A DNA stretch of 64,000 nucleotides from Linyphia triangularis (GCA_963978545.1 OZ021732.1:45332059-45396058), one strand, 5' to 3'; shown: positions 34,364 to 44,522, numbered from the stretch's first letter. Numbers and translations: made by a program. The notes: generated by a model not told the origin, from the letters alone.

Positions 34364-36961
34364 TCAATGACTTCTACCATAATATGGGGCTAGCCTATTG
34401 TAGAGTACAACTCTAGGTTTACAGGAAGGTGTCCGTTGAATTCTCACCACGACGTCGTTGATCTTCTTACGGACCCCATACGGCCCTTCCCAGTTCGTCT
34501 GGAGCTTAGGGGAGAGTCCTTTCCGACGTTTAGGGTTCCCTAACCACACCTTGTCACCTTCCTGGAATGAACGGTCCATGGCCTTGGCATAGTACCGGAT
34601 CTTCATGCGCTCCGTCATGATGTTGTTTCTCTCTCTGGCGAACCGATGTACGGCTTCCAAACGTGCCTGCAGATCATCTAGATACTGGACAAGCGAGGAA
34701 GGGGTGTCCGGTGGTCGTCCAAAGAGGAGGTTGATGGGGAGCCTAAGGTCTCTTCCAAACATCGTTAGAGATGGAGAAAATCCGGTGGTCTCGTGAGTTG
34801 CACTCCCGTATGCCAACAGAAGCGGTGAAAGTTTCTGATCCCCGTCTTGCTGATTATATGATTTTGAGATTGCGTCCGAATCATCCGCGGGTGCAGCTGA
34901 TAGATCCCGAGACCTCCGTTCGATGCTTGTAACAGGAGCACGGATGTCGATTCCCTCTTCACTAACTTTGTCCATTTCCACATGAACCACTTCCTGGGAG
35001 GGTTTCATCAACGTCGCTTTCTTCGGTTCTCTTTCCGAGGCTGGAGAGGTACTTTTCATAGATGTGGACTCTTCAGCATTCTCTATGACATTGTCTTCAT
35101 GAGCTACAATCCGATATACGCACAGCTCTTTCATGTCTAGATCGTGCAAAGGAACTTCGCCTCTCCAGGTTTGCAGCTTGCTTTTCTCAAAATTCAGCGT
35201 AATTCCATTTTTCTTCAAAAAGTCTAGTCCGAGAATGCACGGATCTACAATTTCGGCAACATAAACGGTGTGCTTGTAGGTGTTAAATCCAAGGGCAATG
35301 TCCACTTGCAATTTGCCATGAACAGAGATATTACCACCAGACACAGTTTGTAGAGAAACAGAGGGAGCTGTGTAGAGGAGTCGGCTGTTCAGGCGACGAG
35401 CCACGCCCGTCCTTACGATCGTTACGTTCGCTCCCGAATCGACGATTAGACGACATGGAGTTCCGTTGATCTCCCCCTTCACGAATAAACCCTGGTTTCC
35501 TCCTTGTCGGGATGAAACGTGGAAACGACTGGTCGGGGCTTCACCTGTTCTGCATTGCAGCTTCTGTCCTGCGAGATGACATCTTCTTAGATTCAGTTGT
35601 GGAGAATCCGTGGTAGTGTTATCCCTTCTCTTTTTCAAATCAAGGCAGTTTCGTCGTAGATGCCCTTCCCGTTTGCAGTGCCAGCAAACGACTCTGGTCC
35701 TTCGATCCCTGGCTCCGGGATAGCTTCTCATCATTCTATCAATTTTGCTTTCCAGTTCTCGAAGCTTACTGGTGACAAAGTCAGAAGAATCCTCGGCTAA
35801 TGCACCACGCACATATCGTCGGTCTTTTCCAGAAGCTAGCTGCGCGGCTTCCACTCTCATGGCGTACACGAGGGCCGACTTCAGGTTTTTGTTTTGGGAT
35901 AACCTTACCGCCTGCTGCACATCGGGATCTTGAATAGCGTCGATGAAATACTGCAGAGACAGATCGTCTCGTACATCCGGGGGACAGTCAGAGAAAGCGA
36001 GGAGCGACAGTCTTTCTATATCCGATGCCAGTTCTTGAAGAGTTTCATTGGCCTTCTGTTGTCTCACTTTCAATTGCAGTCTGTTATAATCCTTTAGATG
36101 TTGCTCCCCAAACCTTAATTCCAACGCACTTGCCAGCGCCACGAATTCTCCCCGCTTCTCTTCAGGTAGTGTCTGTAAAATGTCAGCAGCTTCACCTCGA
36201 AGAGATGCTGCGAGATGGAATGCTTTCGAAGTATCGTCCCAACCATTCGCAGAAGCAATCATTTCAAATTGCGTTTGATAAACGCGCCAAGACGACTTCC
36301 CATCAAAAGGGGCCACTTTGATGCTGGAACGTGGCGCAATAAAGGGAGTGGAAATGTTATCCCAATTAGGCGTTGCAATGGTCACAGCTTCGCGAGTTTC
36401 TATTTTCCGTAGCCTTTCTTCTACAGCATCCATGAATTTTCCCTGCTCTTCTTTGATAGTGGAAACCTTTTCTTCCATTTCATCTCTTACAGCAGTGAGA
36501 ACGTCTTCCTTCACGGATTGCAGGACCGATGATGTTGTCTCCATAATAGTAGATTCTACCATTGACGCCAGCTCGGTTTTCATTTCTTCCCTGATCTTGA
36601 TTACGGCTGCGGATGTGGACTCGCACTTATCGGCCAAAGCTTTCATGTCAGATGACGTTGCATTTTGCAAAGCTTTAAAATCTGATGATGTCGCTTCTTG
36701 TAAAGCTTTAATGTCTGATGATGTCGCTTCTTGTAAAGCTTTAATTTCTGATGATGTCGCTTCTTGGCTGGCGGCGATTGCGGCGGCAAGTTCGGCGTTA
36801 GTCGTTTCTTGGCGGGCTTGACCAGCGGCGATTGTAGTGGCGGTTAATTCTTGTCCGGCTTTTATTTCAGCAGCGGTAGCTTGTTGACTGGCTTTCATTC
36901 CAACAATCATTTCCATCAACTGCTTCATTTGGTCTTCCATCATTCCTCTAGTTGTCGGCAT
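34364..36961 (-). CDS. Gag-protease-integrase C-terminus fusion, 865 residues
   Basis: A single open frame from ATG at 36961 to the stop at 34364. Residues about 1-190 are alanine/glutamate-rich and predicted coiled coil, with four 11-residue repeats (QEATSSDIKAL type). About 215-390 is a Gag capsid-like region (IKVAPFDGKSSWRVYQTQFE to FIDAIQDPDVQQAV). A CCHC zinc knuckle, CWHCKREGHLRRNC, lies near 424-437. An aspartic protease with VDSGANVTIV lies near 505 and a later ILGLDFLKKNGI motif typical of Ty3 proteases. After a linker (about 660-700) the frame passes directly into the integrase C-terminal region: KLSPLLLAYGSATHETTGFS, FGRDLRLP, GDKVWLGNPKRRKGLSPKLQ, ending RLAPYYGRSH. Reverse transcriptase, RNase H and the integrase catalytic core are missing, yet the frame is uninterrupted. 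It would make virus-like particles and a processing enzyme, but cannot copy itself. Confidence 0.92.
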   Translation of the reverse strand: MPTTRGMMEDQMKQLMEMIVGMKASQQATAAEIKAGQELTATTIAAGQARQETTNAELAAAIAASQEATSSEIKALQEATSSDIKALQEATSSDFKALQNATSSDMKALADKCESTSAAVIKIREEMKTELASMVESTIMETTSSVLQSVKEDVLTAVRDEMEEKVSTIKEEQGKFMDAVEERLRKIETREAVTIATPNWDNISTPFIAPRSSIKVAPFDGKSSWRVYQTQFEMIASANGWDDTSKAFHLAASLRGEAADILQTLPEEKRGEFVALASALELRFGEQHLKDYNRLQLKVRQQKANETLQELASDIERLSLLAFSDCPPDVRDDLSLQYFIDAIQDPDVQQAVRLSQNKNLKSALVYAMRVEAAQLASGKDRRYVRGALAEDSSDFVTSKLRELESKIDRMMRSYPGARDRRTRVVCWHCKREGHLRRNCLDLKKRRDNTTTDSPQLNLRRCHLAGQKLQCRTGEAPTSRFHVSSRQGGNQGLFVKGEINGTPCRLIVDSGANVTIVRTGVARRLNSRLLYTAPSVSLQTVSGGNISVHGKLQVDIALGFNTYKHTVYVAEIVDPCILGLDFLKKNGITLNFEKSKLQTWRGEVPLHDLDMKELCVYRIVAHEDNVIENAEESTSMKSTSPASEREPKKATLMKPSQEVVHVEMDKVSEEGIDIRAPVTSIERRSRDLSAAPADDSDAISKSYNQQDGDQKLSPLLLAYGSATHETTGFSPSLTMFGRDLRLPINLLFGRPPDTPSSLVQYLDDLQARLEAVHRFARERNNIMTERMKIRYYAKAMDRSFQEGDKVWLGNPKRRKGLSPKLQTNWEGPYGVRKKINDVVVRIQRTPSCKPRVVLYNRLAPYYGRSH

Positions 36962-36993
36962 TCAAAATTACGAGATCCCACTTCTGACACCAC

Positions 36994-37459
36994 TGTTACG
37001 AATTTTTCCACTGAGGCAATGATGGCACAGTTTTCACGGTTTAAAAATATTTATTCTCCCTTCAGAAAACTCACAAAATTTATTCACAGGCAACAATTTA
37101 ATTACTCTCGAGCTTCAACACAAGCTTCAACAAAAACAACTTCGAATTCAGCGATTATTCAAGCTCACTCCAATAGGTAAACAAAGCGATAAGCTTTCAT
37201 CGAAATCCAAAGTCAATCTGAAAACTTTCCCGTTCTCCAGTCTTTTTATAAGCAAGCGCGTGAGGCATTCTCGAAATTTCCAGCCAATTCATCGGAAAGA
37301 AATTTCTCGAAACGTCTCGATTACTTCAGGTGTTGCCACCTTTTTCTAACTTGTATAATCGCTATTAATTACTAAATAAAATTGGATAAAAATAAATTAC
37401 AATAGAATTTTGAAATAATACGTCACTATTTACAATATATACAGACAATTTGTGCAACA
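36994..37459 (-). repeat. 5' LTR of Ty3-type copy 2
   Basis: 466 bp; see the partner LTR. The putative primer binding site lies at 36976-36992 on the minus strand. Confidence 0.95.
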
Positions 37460-38147
37460 ATATCCAATTCTTCTTCCATGTAAATCAACATTTAAAAGAA
37501 CAAACGATGCACTAAAAAGTTTGACTGAAATCATTGTTGATCCTGAATTAAAATACTTCATATCGTCTGTAGGAATAACGTGGACATACATTGTAGAACT
37601 TATGCCATGGTGGGGAGGCTTTTATGAATGATTGATGAAAACTATTAAGGAGCCTCTTAGAAAGATCCTCGGACGAGCACTGTTGACTTTTGAAGAAATG
37701 TGTACAGTGTTAACCGAAGTCGAAACAGTGGTAAACAACAGATCACTCACTTACGTGTCAAATGATGTAGAAGATCTACAGCCATTGACTCCAGCTCATT
37801 TCCTCTTCCCATCAATGGAGTTAAACGAATATCCGTTACATTTCGCTGAAATTCTAAGCAATGGACGTTCCACCAAGGAAAGTTTGACCCGAAGGAAGTT
37901 GTACCAGACTACTCTACTACGTCAATTTTGGAGAAGGTGGAAGGAAGAGTATCTTCTTCAGCTGAACAATGCCCACAAACTTTCAACTCCTACGCCTCAC
38001 AAAGACCTAAAAAGGGGTGACATCGTTTTAATAGCAGGAACCAACAAATCGAAGTTTCTGTGGACTCCTGGGAGAGTCGAAGAGATTATAATGGGTCGTG
38101 ACGGACTTGTTCGTTCATGTATAGTTCAAACTGCTAAGGGACAGTAA
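37460..38147 (+). pseudogene. BEL integrase C-terminal part
   Basis: Beyond the nested element the BEL frame resumes (YPILLPCKST split across the insertion) but jumps at once to FKRTNDALKSLTEII, sequence that normally follows the second catalytic Asp of integrase. The HHCC finger and the first catalytic residues are missing, so there is an internal deletion. Further on are PWWGGFYE, a TGA where Arg is expected (37628-37630), then LLTFEEMCTVLTEVETVVNN with the conserved E-x2-NxRPLT-like block as NNRSLTY, LTPAHFLF, LRQFWRRWKEEYL and GDIVLIAGTNKSKFLWTPGR. It ends with a stop at 38145-38147. Not functional. Confidence 0.9.
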
Positions 38148-38351
38148 AAGAGACCTATACAACTATTATATCCTCTTGAACTTTAAATTCTCTATTGTAA
38201 TTATATATGCCTTATTAGTTTACCTTTAAACATGCTTAATCAATCTATTTTCATTTCCAGCTTATTAATTATTTACATATTTTGCTTTAACTTTAATTTT
38301 GAATATTGTTTGTATTGTATTTTGATTTTTTTGCTAAAATCAGGTGGGGAG

Positions 38352-38526
38352 TGTTAAGAATTGTTTTGCAATATACGCCCGATAGATAGCGCTTTTGTGT
38401 AATCAGAATATAACTGTTTTGTATCATTCATTAGAATATTAGATATGTACCAATAACTAAGAAATTGGGAGTTGCGTTTTCCCTTGCATGGGAGGGATAG
38501 GTACATCGACTCAAAAAGATGGCACA
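38352..38526 (+). repeat. 3' LTR of the BEL element
   Basis: 175 bp, TGTTAAGAATTG to GATGGCACA. Relative to the 5' LTR it lacks two 8-bp stretches and has several substitutions. Confidence 0.9.
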
Positions 38527-38615
38527 CAGGCAATGACGGAATTCAGCTGTATAATTACGGGCAATGCTAGGCACTGCAGCTAGGGTCTTCTCCAGTGAGT
38601 TTTCTGAGACTTGAT

Positions 38616-38976
38616 CAGGGTTCCCACTCAAATCACAGAATGAAAATCAATGACTTTTAAGGACCTAAATAATGTTTTTAAGGACCTTTGAAAATTTATT
38701 TTCATGCATCATGTCTATAGATAAATTTTTAATAAAGTATATTCTATCAAAAAAGTTACAAGTTGGTGGATGAATAAAATGTCAGACAATTTCGATACGG
38801 TGCAGATAAGTGGCGGTCACGCTGGGGTAGCAAGTCCGAGTTGTATTTTATAAATTTTGCATTTGGGCTCATAACATCTGCAAAAATTAAGGACCTTTAA
38901 GCATTTTCAAGGCCTTGAAAACAAGTTCAAAAATATTAAGCACTTTTATTAACTTTCAATGACCGTGGGAATCCTG
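38616..38976 (-). mobile_element. hAT-type MITE (CAGGGTTCCCAC family), copy 2
   Basis: The ends are CAGGGTTCCCAC and GTGGGAATCCTG. The interior matches 11497-11895 in reverse (AAGTCATTGATTTTCA, CCTTAAAAACATTA, TCAAGGCCTTGAAAA blocks). TTGAT flanks both ends (38611-38615, 38977-38981), shorter than the usual 8 bp for hAT. Confidence 0.8.
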
Positions 38977-38981
38977 TTGAT

Positions 38982-40129
38982 AAATTCTTCAATGGGAGGA
39001 AGAGTTAGATTATATAGAGACCTGTCTCGTGGAAGGGGGGGGGGGGGTATCCAATAGCCACAGGTGTAGTATCTAACAAAATTAAGCACTCGACCTCTTG
39101 ACTGCAAATGAACTAATTGCTGGCTGGCCTGGTAAAAATATGATGAGTCTTATTTGTAGTCTCTCTCTCTCTGCCATAAATGTGCAGCTTAGGTTACCTA
39201 AAATTTAGAAACTGCAACTTGCTCAAAGGAAAGAAAGTAATGTTTAATTGTAGAAGTAATACCACTGCTTAAAATGAATAAATCTTTTATTTTAATTTTT
39301 TTTTTGTCTCTCGTTGGATATCCATCCATTATGACTAATTGTATAAATGAACCTATAAAGTGAGGAAAGTACGTTCAAATTTGTGAGGCTCTGCTATCTT
39401 TTTTAGATAAATTGTAATACACTGTTCCCTCGACTTTAGAACAGTTGCCATATCCGAAACTTCACACCCCAATTTTGTCAAATTCCCACTAGGAATTAAC
39501 CAAAGAATGTTGTAAGCAAGATCAAATTCAGCCCCTACATATCGTTTCGTCAAGAATTGCACTGTACAGAATACCAATAAGGGAAGTGTCCGTAATATGG
39601 ACCATTACAACATTTCACAGTAATTTGTTCTACTACTATCTAGAATGGATTGTCGATTATGTGCAGCTTCCAAGGTAAACGCATTTAACGGTTCTTTGTG
39701 GTGTAAATATAATCTCAATGGATAACATATTGATTTATTGTGTTTATTTTTATTATAAGTTGAATATGTTTATTGAATCTGTTTTCATACTCACCCCGGA
39801 GTTGGGGCTATTTTAGATTCCTAATATGGACAATTCCATATTATGAAACCGTTCAATTCTAGGCTGAATACTGTTATTACGAGTTTTATTTTTCAGAAAA
39901 ATACGTCGAATAACTAATTAATTTAATTTACCATCAGATTTTTGTTTGGAAAACAAAATCTACTTTTTAAACATTTTTCTATTTTTATTTGTTTTATATA
40001 TTCAAATTTAGCTTGGATAAAGCTTATTTATTTGTAAGGTAAAGTAGGATAAATGTTGGATTGCATTTGAGACTATTACATAAAGACCGATTCAACACTT
40101 GTTTCTCTTTCAGTCTTACTTTCGCTAAT
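38982..40129. other. intergenic, nothing recognised
   Basis: Contains a G-run near 39036-39046 and CT repeats near 39160. A short ATG frame at 39645 (MDCRLCAASK before GTAAAC) resembles the start of a ZAD finger but has no partner exon in view. Confidence 0.45.
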
Positions 40130-40141
40130 TCCAGTACTTCC

Positions 40142-40323
40142 CGCCGGTCAAACGGTATAGTGGTTAGCGTGCTAGCTTCTAGACCGCGAGGTTGTGGGCT
40201 CGAGTCACGTGTAAGGCATGGGAGTTTGTAAAAGTATGTTGGCTTGTCTAATGACGAATGTTTCGGCGCATTATAGCCCTCGTGTTGCTGGCGGCGTCAG
40301 ATAATCTGAAAACAACCAACCAA
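40142..40323 (+). mobile_element. tRNA-derived SINE, copy 1
   Basis: 182 bp with an RNA polymerase III A box (TAGTGGTTAGCG, near 40158) and B box (GGGCTCGAGTCACG, near 40196), then a tRNA-unrelated body ending ACAACCAACCAA. Flanking 12-bp repeats TCCAGTACTTCC (40130-40141) and TCCTGTACTTCC (40324-40335) are its target duplication, one mismatch. About 90 percent identical by eye to the copy at 48881. Confidence 0.92.
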
Positions 40324-40861
40324 TCCTGTACTTCCGATTGAAGTAAGCTATGGTAACTTGTCTGAACGAGACTTATATTTGCATTGCATGTCACACGAGT
40401 CTGGAGTCTGCTCTGCAACATTTGTAGTTTTGTCTGAAAAGGTTAACCTCAAACAGCGTTAAATACTTTTGTATAAGCGTCTCACCTCACTAAATTAGTG
40501 TAATGCTGGCAAAATTTGTTGTTTCGTTGTCGTCCGCGGTATTCCGGAGTCGTGAGTGAGTAGTTAGAATTACTGCTGCTTTGGATTAACGCCAAATACA
40601 TCCTCTTTTCGCCAAAAAACGCTTAATTTTGTCTGGTGCCGATTGATTTAGTTACAAATATGGTAAACTGAGTGATTTATGTTTCTCTCTTCATTTCAGT
40701 GTGTGTTTTTTTTTTGTTGGAAGCTGACCTGTTGGAAATATATTGTCTTTATTCCTGTTACGTCATGAATTCGAGTTGTATTTGTGGGTATTATTAGTTG
40801 GGGTGGGAATGCAGAAACAATGTTTTTAGGTGTAGACTCTTAAGGATGGCGGTTATTTTAA

Positions 40862-40995
40862 AATGTTTGAAATTAGATGCGTTGAACTACGATAGTGGAA
40901 GCTATTTTGGGAGATTTAACCAATACTGAATGTTTTAAATTAAATGCTTTGAGCTACGATCGTGGAGGCTATTTAGGGAGATTTAACCAATAGTG
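40862..40995 (+). repeat. 67-bp tandem duplication
   Basis: Two adjacent copies of a unit with TTGAACTACGATAGTGGAAG and GGGAGATTTAACCAATACTG, about 87 percent identical by eye. It lies just upstream of the Merlin transposase remnant. Confidence 0.85.
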
Positions 40996-41203
40996 AATAC
41001 ATATGAAATGGAATAATCGTTTGCTAATTTTACGATTTTGTGTGTTAACCGTTATTAACCGTAGAACTTTAATATGATCAAAAGATTACATTTGTCATTT
41101 GGGGGAAGACTTGTAGAATTGTTTGAAGGAAATTATTGATGAACATTTTTTTTTTCTGCACTCCACTGCTTTTTTTTTTTTAGTTTGGAGCACCAATTTG
41201 TGA

Positions 41204-42180
41204 ATGACGATGGCTAGTTCTGAGGTAAGTAAGAAAGGAAGTGTGTACGGGATGTATGATTTAGTAGTTGATTTAAATTTTTTGATGCGAATGGAATTTA
41301 TGGGTGGGAGAACGACGATTGATTGGTGTATGAAAGTTGGTTTGATTGCTAATGAGTTTAAATGTTCTAAATGTGGGGAGCAAATGGATTTGGTTGAAAG
41401 AAGCCAAATAAGAGACGGCTTTGAATGGATGTGTAGATCGAGAGTGAAAGATAAAATGCATTGTGTGAAAAAGAGTGTGCGAAAGGGTTCTTTGTTCAGT
41501 GAGAGTAAGTTAGGTATGAATGAGATTTGGCAATTGACGCATATGTGGGTTGGGAAGTGTAAGAGTGCGTACATGGAAGATGCTTTAAAGATTACGAGCC
41601 ATAGTGTGTGATTGGAAGAATTTTTGCCGGGAAGTTTGTATGGAAGTATTAATGAGGGAGAATGAAAGAATTGGGGGTGTGGATGTGATTGTTGAAATTG
41701 ATGAAAGTTTGTTTGGAAGGCGTAAGTATAATAGGGGTAAAAGAGTGAATAGTTCTTGCGGTGTTTGGTGGAATTGAGCTTGTGAGTGGTAAGTGTTTCT
41801 TTAAAGTTGTGCCTGATTGAACGAGTGCATGTCTGCTGAGTGTGTTAAAGGAGTATGTGTTGCCGGGATCGACAATCGTATCAGACTGTTGGAGTTCGTA
41901 CAATTGCCTCAGTGATGAAGGCTTTGTACATCTCCGTGTAAATCGCAGTTTGCATTTTAAAGATCCCGAGACAGGTGCTCACACAAACACAATTGAAGGT
42001 ACGTGGAGTGCAATCAAAAGAGATTTAAGCGCAAGTAAAGTAGAGGCGGGTTTACAATTTTACCTGGCCGAGTATATCTGGCAAAAAAAGCAACAGGCAA
42101 GGAGGGTAAAAAATTTATTTAACTCGTTTTTGGATGACGTTATCAAGGTTTACCCTCCGGGAGAAGAGAAAGAGGATTGA
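41204..42180 (+). pseudogene. Merlin (IS1016/ISXO2-like) transposase, two frameshifts and a stop
   Basis: Three frame segments read in order. The first (41204-41608) has an N-terminal region and a zinc ribbon with CSKCGEQM and a later WMCRSR. The second, after a shift near 41600, reads VDVIVEIDESLFGRRKYNRG with the first catalytic Asp (VEIDES). The third, after a shift near 41760, reads VFGGIELVSGKCFFKVVPD, a TGA in place of Arg, then LKEYVLPGSTIVSDCWSSYN with the second Asp and AHTNTIEGTWSAIKRD with the Glu. Asp to Glu spacing is 36 residues, the DD36E of Merlin. It ends at 42178-42180. Merlin transposases act on their own inverted ends, which I did not find here. Confidence 0.92.
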
Positions 42181-42384
42181 GGTATTTATATTGCATTAAA
42201 TATAACTCTTGATTTATAGCGATTTTAACCTTAGGAATAAAACTGGTATGCTATGACTATACTTTGGTGGCCGTTAGGCCACTAAAGTGTAGTTTATAAA
42301 ATATAAGGCGTTAAAATGGATTTTGATTATGTTTTATAACAGCAAAGTGATTAAAAATTTCATTTTTGGAATGTTGAACTCTTT

Positions 42385-42780
42385 TCCTTTTAGAGCACGA
42401 AGCGTGCACACCTTACTTTTTAGACATTTTTACAGTACCGAGTAATTAAAAAAAAATCGATTTTGGGGGTGAAATGCTATAAATGACTGCCCGAATTAGG
42501 TAGGGGTATTTTTTTTAGGTTTAATTGGCCGTAAGGCCAACGAAATAGGTTGCAATTTTTCCTTTTAGAGCGCGAAGCGCGCGCACACCTCACTTTTTAG
42601 ACATTTTTGCAGTACCGAGTAATTAAAACAAAAATTGATTTTGGGGGTGAAATGCCACAAACGACTGCCCGAATTAGATAGGGGTATTTTTTTTAGGTTC
42701 AATTGGCCGTAAGGTCATTTAAATAGGTTGCAATTTTTCCTTTTAGAGCGCGAAGCGCGCGCACACCTTAGTTTTTAGTA
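42385..42780 (+). repeat. tandem repeat of about 177 bp with strong hairpins
   Basis: CCTTTTAGAGCGCGAAGCGC starts near 42385, 42561 and 42739. Units also contain GACATTTTTGCAGTACCGAG, TTTTGGGGGTGAAATGC, ACGACTGCCCGAATTAG and GGCCGTAAGGCC. GAGCGCGAAGCGCGC and GGCCGTAAGGCC form short stems with tight loops. A first GGCCGTTAGGCC lies at 42268. The array directly follows the Merlin remnant and may be its tail. Confidence 0.85.
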
Positions 42781-43106
42781 AGCAATTAAAAATATAAATA
42801 TTCTGGAAGGGATTAAATATTTGTCATTGATGTAAAAGTTTAATGAAATTTAACCCCTTATAAATTATTTGAAATTAAATTTTAAGTGCTAAAACTATTT
42901 TTCAATTAGCCTTTACATTTAAATTGTTTAACCATTTTTTTTTTTTTTTTTTTTTTTCCTTCAAATATCGTTTGCAATTTTATTACATTTGAATTTTCGC
43001 CGATTTCGAATATATTTACGCAATTCATTTGAATTTCTTCCCGGGATGTACGTTTTTAATATAAATGTAATCGACATGAATAGCGAAAACACTTAATCTT
43101 GCTACA

Positions 43107-43200
43107 ACTTGCATCGCAACCATAGCCTAACGGCTTTGGCATTGGACTTCAACCTTCCTATACCATCCATAAATCGTGGAGCAGGTTCGATTCTCAATTT
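43107..43200 (+). repeat. tRNA-like fragment, possible old SINE head
   Basis: An A-box-like TAGCCTAACGGC and a B-box-like GGTTCGATTCTC are spaced about as in a tRNA with extra bases between. The arms do not pair well enough to call a tRNA gene. Confidence 0.35.
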
Positions 43201-44100
43201 TTCACTTTCCGCTTTTTCTCACTTTTTTATTTTATTTTTAATTTTATTTTATTTAAGCTGTCAAACAGAAAGACCAATTCTAATTACATGACAGGATAAG
43301 AACACATGGAAACAAACAGAATAGCACAAAAAGATTAAAACAATAATGACAGTTACGAAAATAAGGTAATAATATCACATTTTAGCTTACAAAAATTATC
43401 TAAGAAAATATCACAATGAGAGGGCAACTTGTTTACTAAGTCAATGAATTGATTAATGAGTTGGTTCTTATATAATTTTTTGTACAGAAAGGTTTACTGA
43501 AGACAAAATAGAAATAGACAGTAATAGAAATGTTTTTGACATCTGCGCTGGCTGTGTTAATGAATATAAAAATTGACAATGCATACAAAATTATTTTTTA
43601 AAAACTCTGTTTTAATGGGTTATATTATTAAAATCTCACTTAGATATTGAAATATAGATGTATTTGTGTCTCAGATTTTGTTTGAGTACTTGTTTGCAAA
43701 TCTGTGGAAGGCCAAGTAACACACTTCTCTTCATCCAGTCGAAATGAAAATAGGCAGACTGGTTGCCAATACATTCTTTCCAAGTTTTTGGCTGTTACTA
43801 AAAGGCTGTTTTTAGATGCGCTAGTAAGGAGTAGTTTACCCACTTTCCATCATCCAATCGATCTGAAATTGGCAGATAGATTCGTTGTCGATGGTAGCTC
43901 ATTTGATCAAATTTTTAAGGGTAAAAAAGTTAGACAATAGCACGGAATTTATGTATTTCTTCTTAGAGGTAAATCACTATTAAAAGTCGTTCTGACCTGA
44001 AAATCATTTGCATAAGTTGCAATTGAGCATAAAAGTTGGTAATAAATAATAAAGAATTTATAATAAAAACTTTGTTTTTAAGGGTTATTTTTTATTTTAA

Positions 44101-44304
44101 CCCTTTGCACTCCAGGCCTTTTTCGCGTGGAGGAATCAGCAACTCGAGACATTTTAGGTTCGACTGGTGTTTATGGATTTGCTTCATAGAAACTAAACAC
44201 AGTCATTGGCCTTGCATCGAATTTCCGCATCACACCTAATGGTCCTCTCGTGGTTTGGCATCCAATCGTGTGGCGCCTGAGAGGCGCCACTGGAGTGCAA
44301 AGGG
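44101..44304. mobile_element. piggyBac-like MITE, 204 bp
   Basis: It starts CCCTTTGCACTCCAG and ends in the exact complement, with TTAA on both sides (44097-44100 and 44305-44308). TTAA targets and CCC ends are the piggyBac signature. GTGGCGCCTGAGAGGCGCCAC near the right end forms a stem. Confidence 0.9.
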
Positions 44305-44522
44305 TTAATAAATTGAGGCGTTTGAAATAGTGATTATTGTGGTAAATAAGTAGATTCTCATTGCACACACAAATAGAATTCGTACTAGATAAGTTACAGA
44401 ATTCGCTCGTACTGTTTTCAGAAATAAGTATATTACTTTTTTTTGCACATGTCACCCTTGAATCTATCTGTAAAATTTATTTTTCATAATCTAATTACTA
44501 AGTAACTAATGAATATATTTCA

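Larger units (their letters stand above)
33846..37459 (-). mobile_element. Ty3-type non-autonomous LTR element, copy 2, nearly pristine
   Basis: LTRs of 466 bp each (33846-34311 and 36994-37459) differ at one base by eye. ATAT flanks both sides (33842-33845 and 37460-37463), a 4-bp target duplication in the BEL host. The complement of a tRNA-Leu-like primer site (TGGTGTCAGAAGTGGG) adjoins the right LTR, and a purine tract (complement of TTTCCCCCTTCTT) adjoins the left one. One long minus-strand frame fills the interior. Reverse transcriptase and RNase H are absent, so replication would need enzymes from a full-length relative. Confidence 0.94.
29055..38526 (+). mobile_element. BEL/Pao LTR retrotransposon, inactive, with nested insertion
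   Basis: Short LTRs (29055-29245 and 38352-38526) are flanked by perfect 5-bp target duplications CAGGC (29050-29054 and 38527-38531). The primer binding site starts TGGTGCAACGGCCG at 29250, resembling a tRNA-Gly primer. The polypurine stretch GGTGGGGAG precedes the right LTR. The internal region encodes Gag and BEL-type Pol. It is interrupted at 33846-37459 by the Ty3-type copy 2. The LTRs differ by substitutions and two 8-bp indels, so it is older than its guest. Confidence 0.93.

Noticed and set aside
35745..36821. Plus-strand frames of 62 to 167 codons
   Set aside because: They are antisense shadows of the Gag frame of Ty3-type copy 2.
39645..39674. MDCRLCAASK before a GTAAAC donor, like the start of a ZAD zinc-finger protein
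   Set aside because: Only ten codons, the donor is weak and no following exon is visible.
40142..40215. tRNA gene from A and B boxes
   Set aside because: The same sequence occurs at 48881 with target duplications and a common non-tRNA body, so it is a SINE. The cloverleaf is incomplete.
41095..41574. 159-codon minus-strand frame
   Set aside because: It is the antisense of the Merlin transposase remnant.
43107..43200. Functional tRNA gene
   Set aside because: The boxes are present, but the acceptor and anticodon arms do not pair convincingly and extra bases lie between the boxes.
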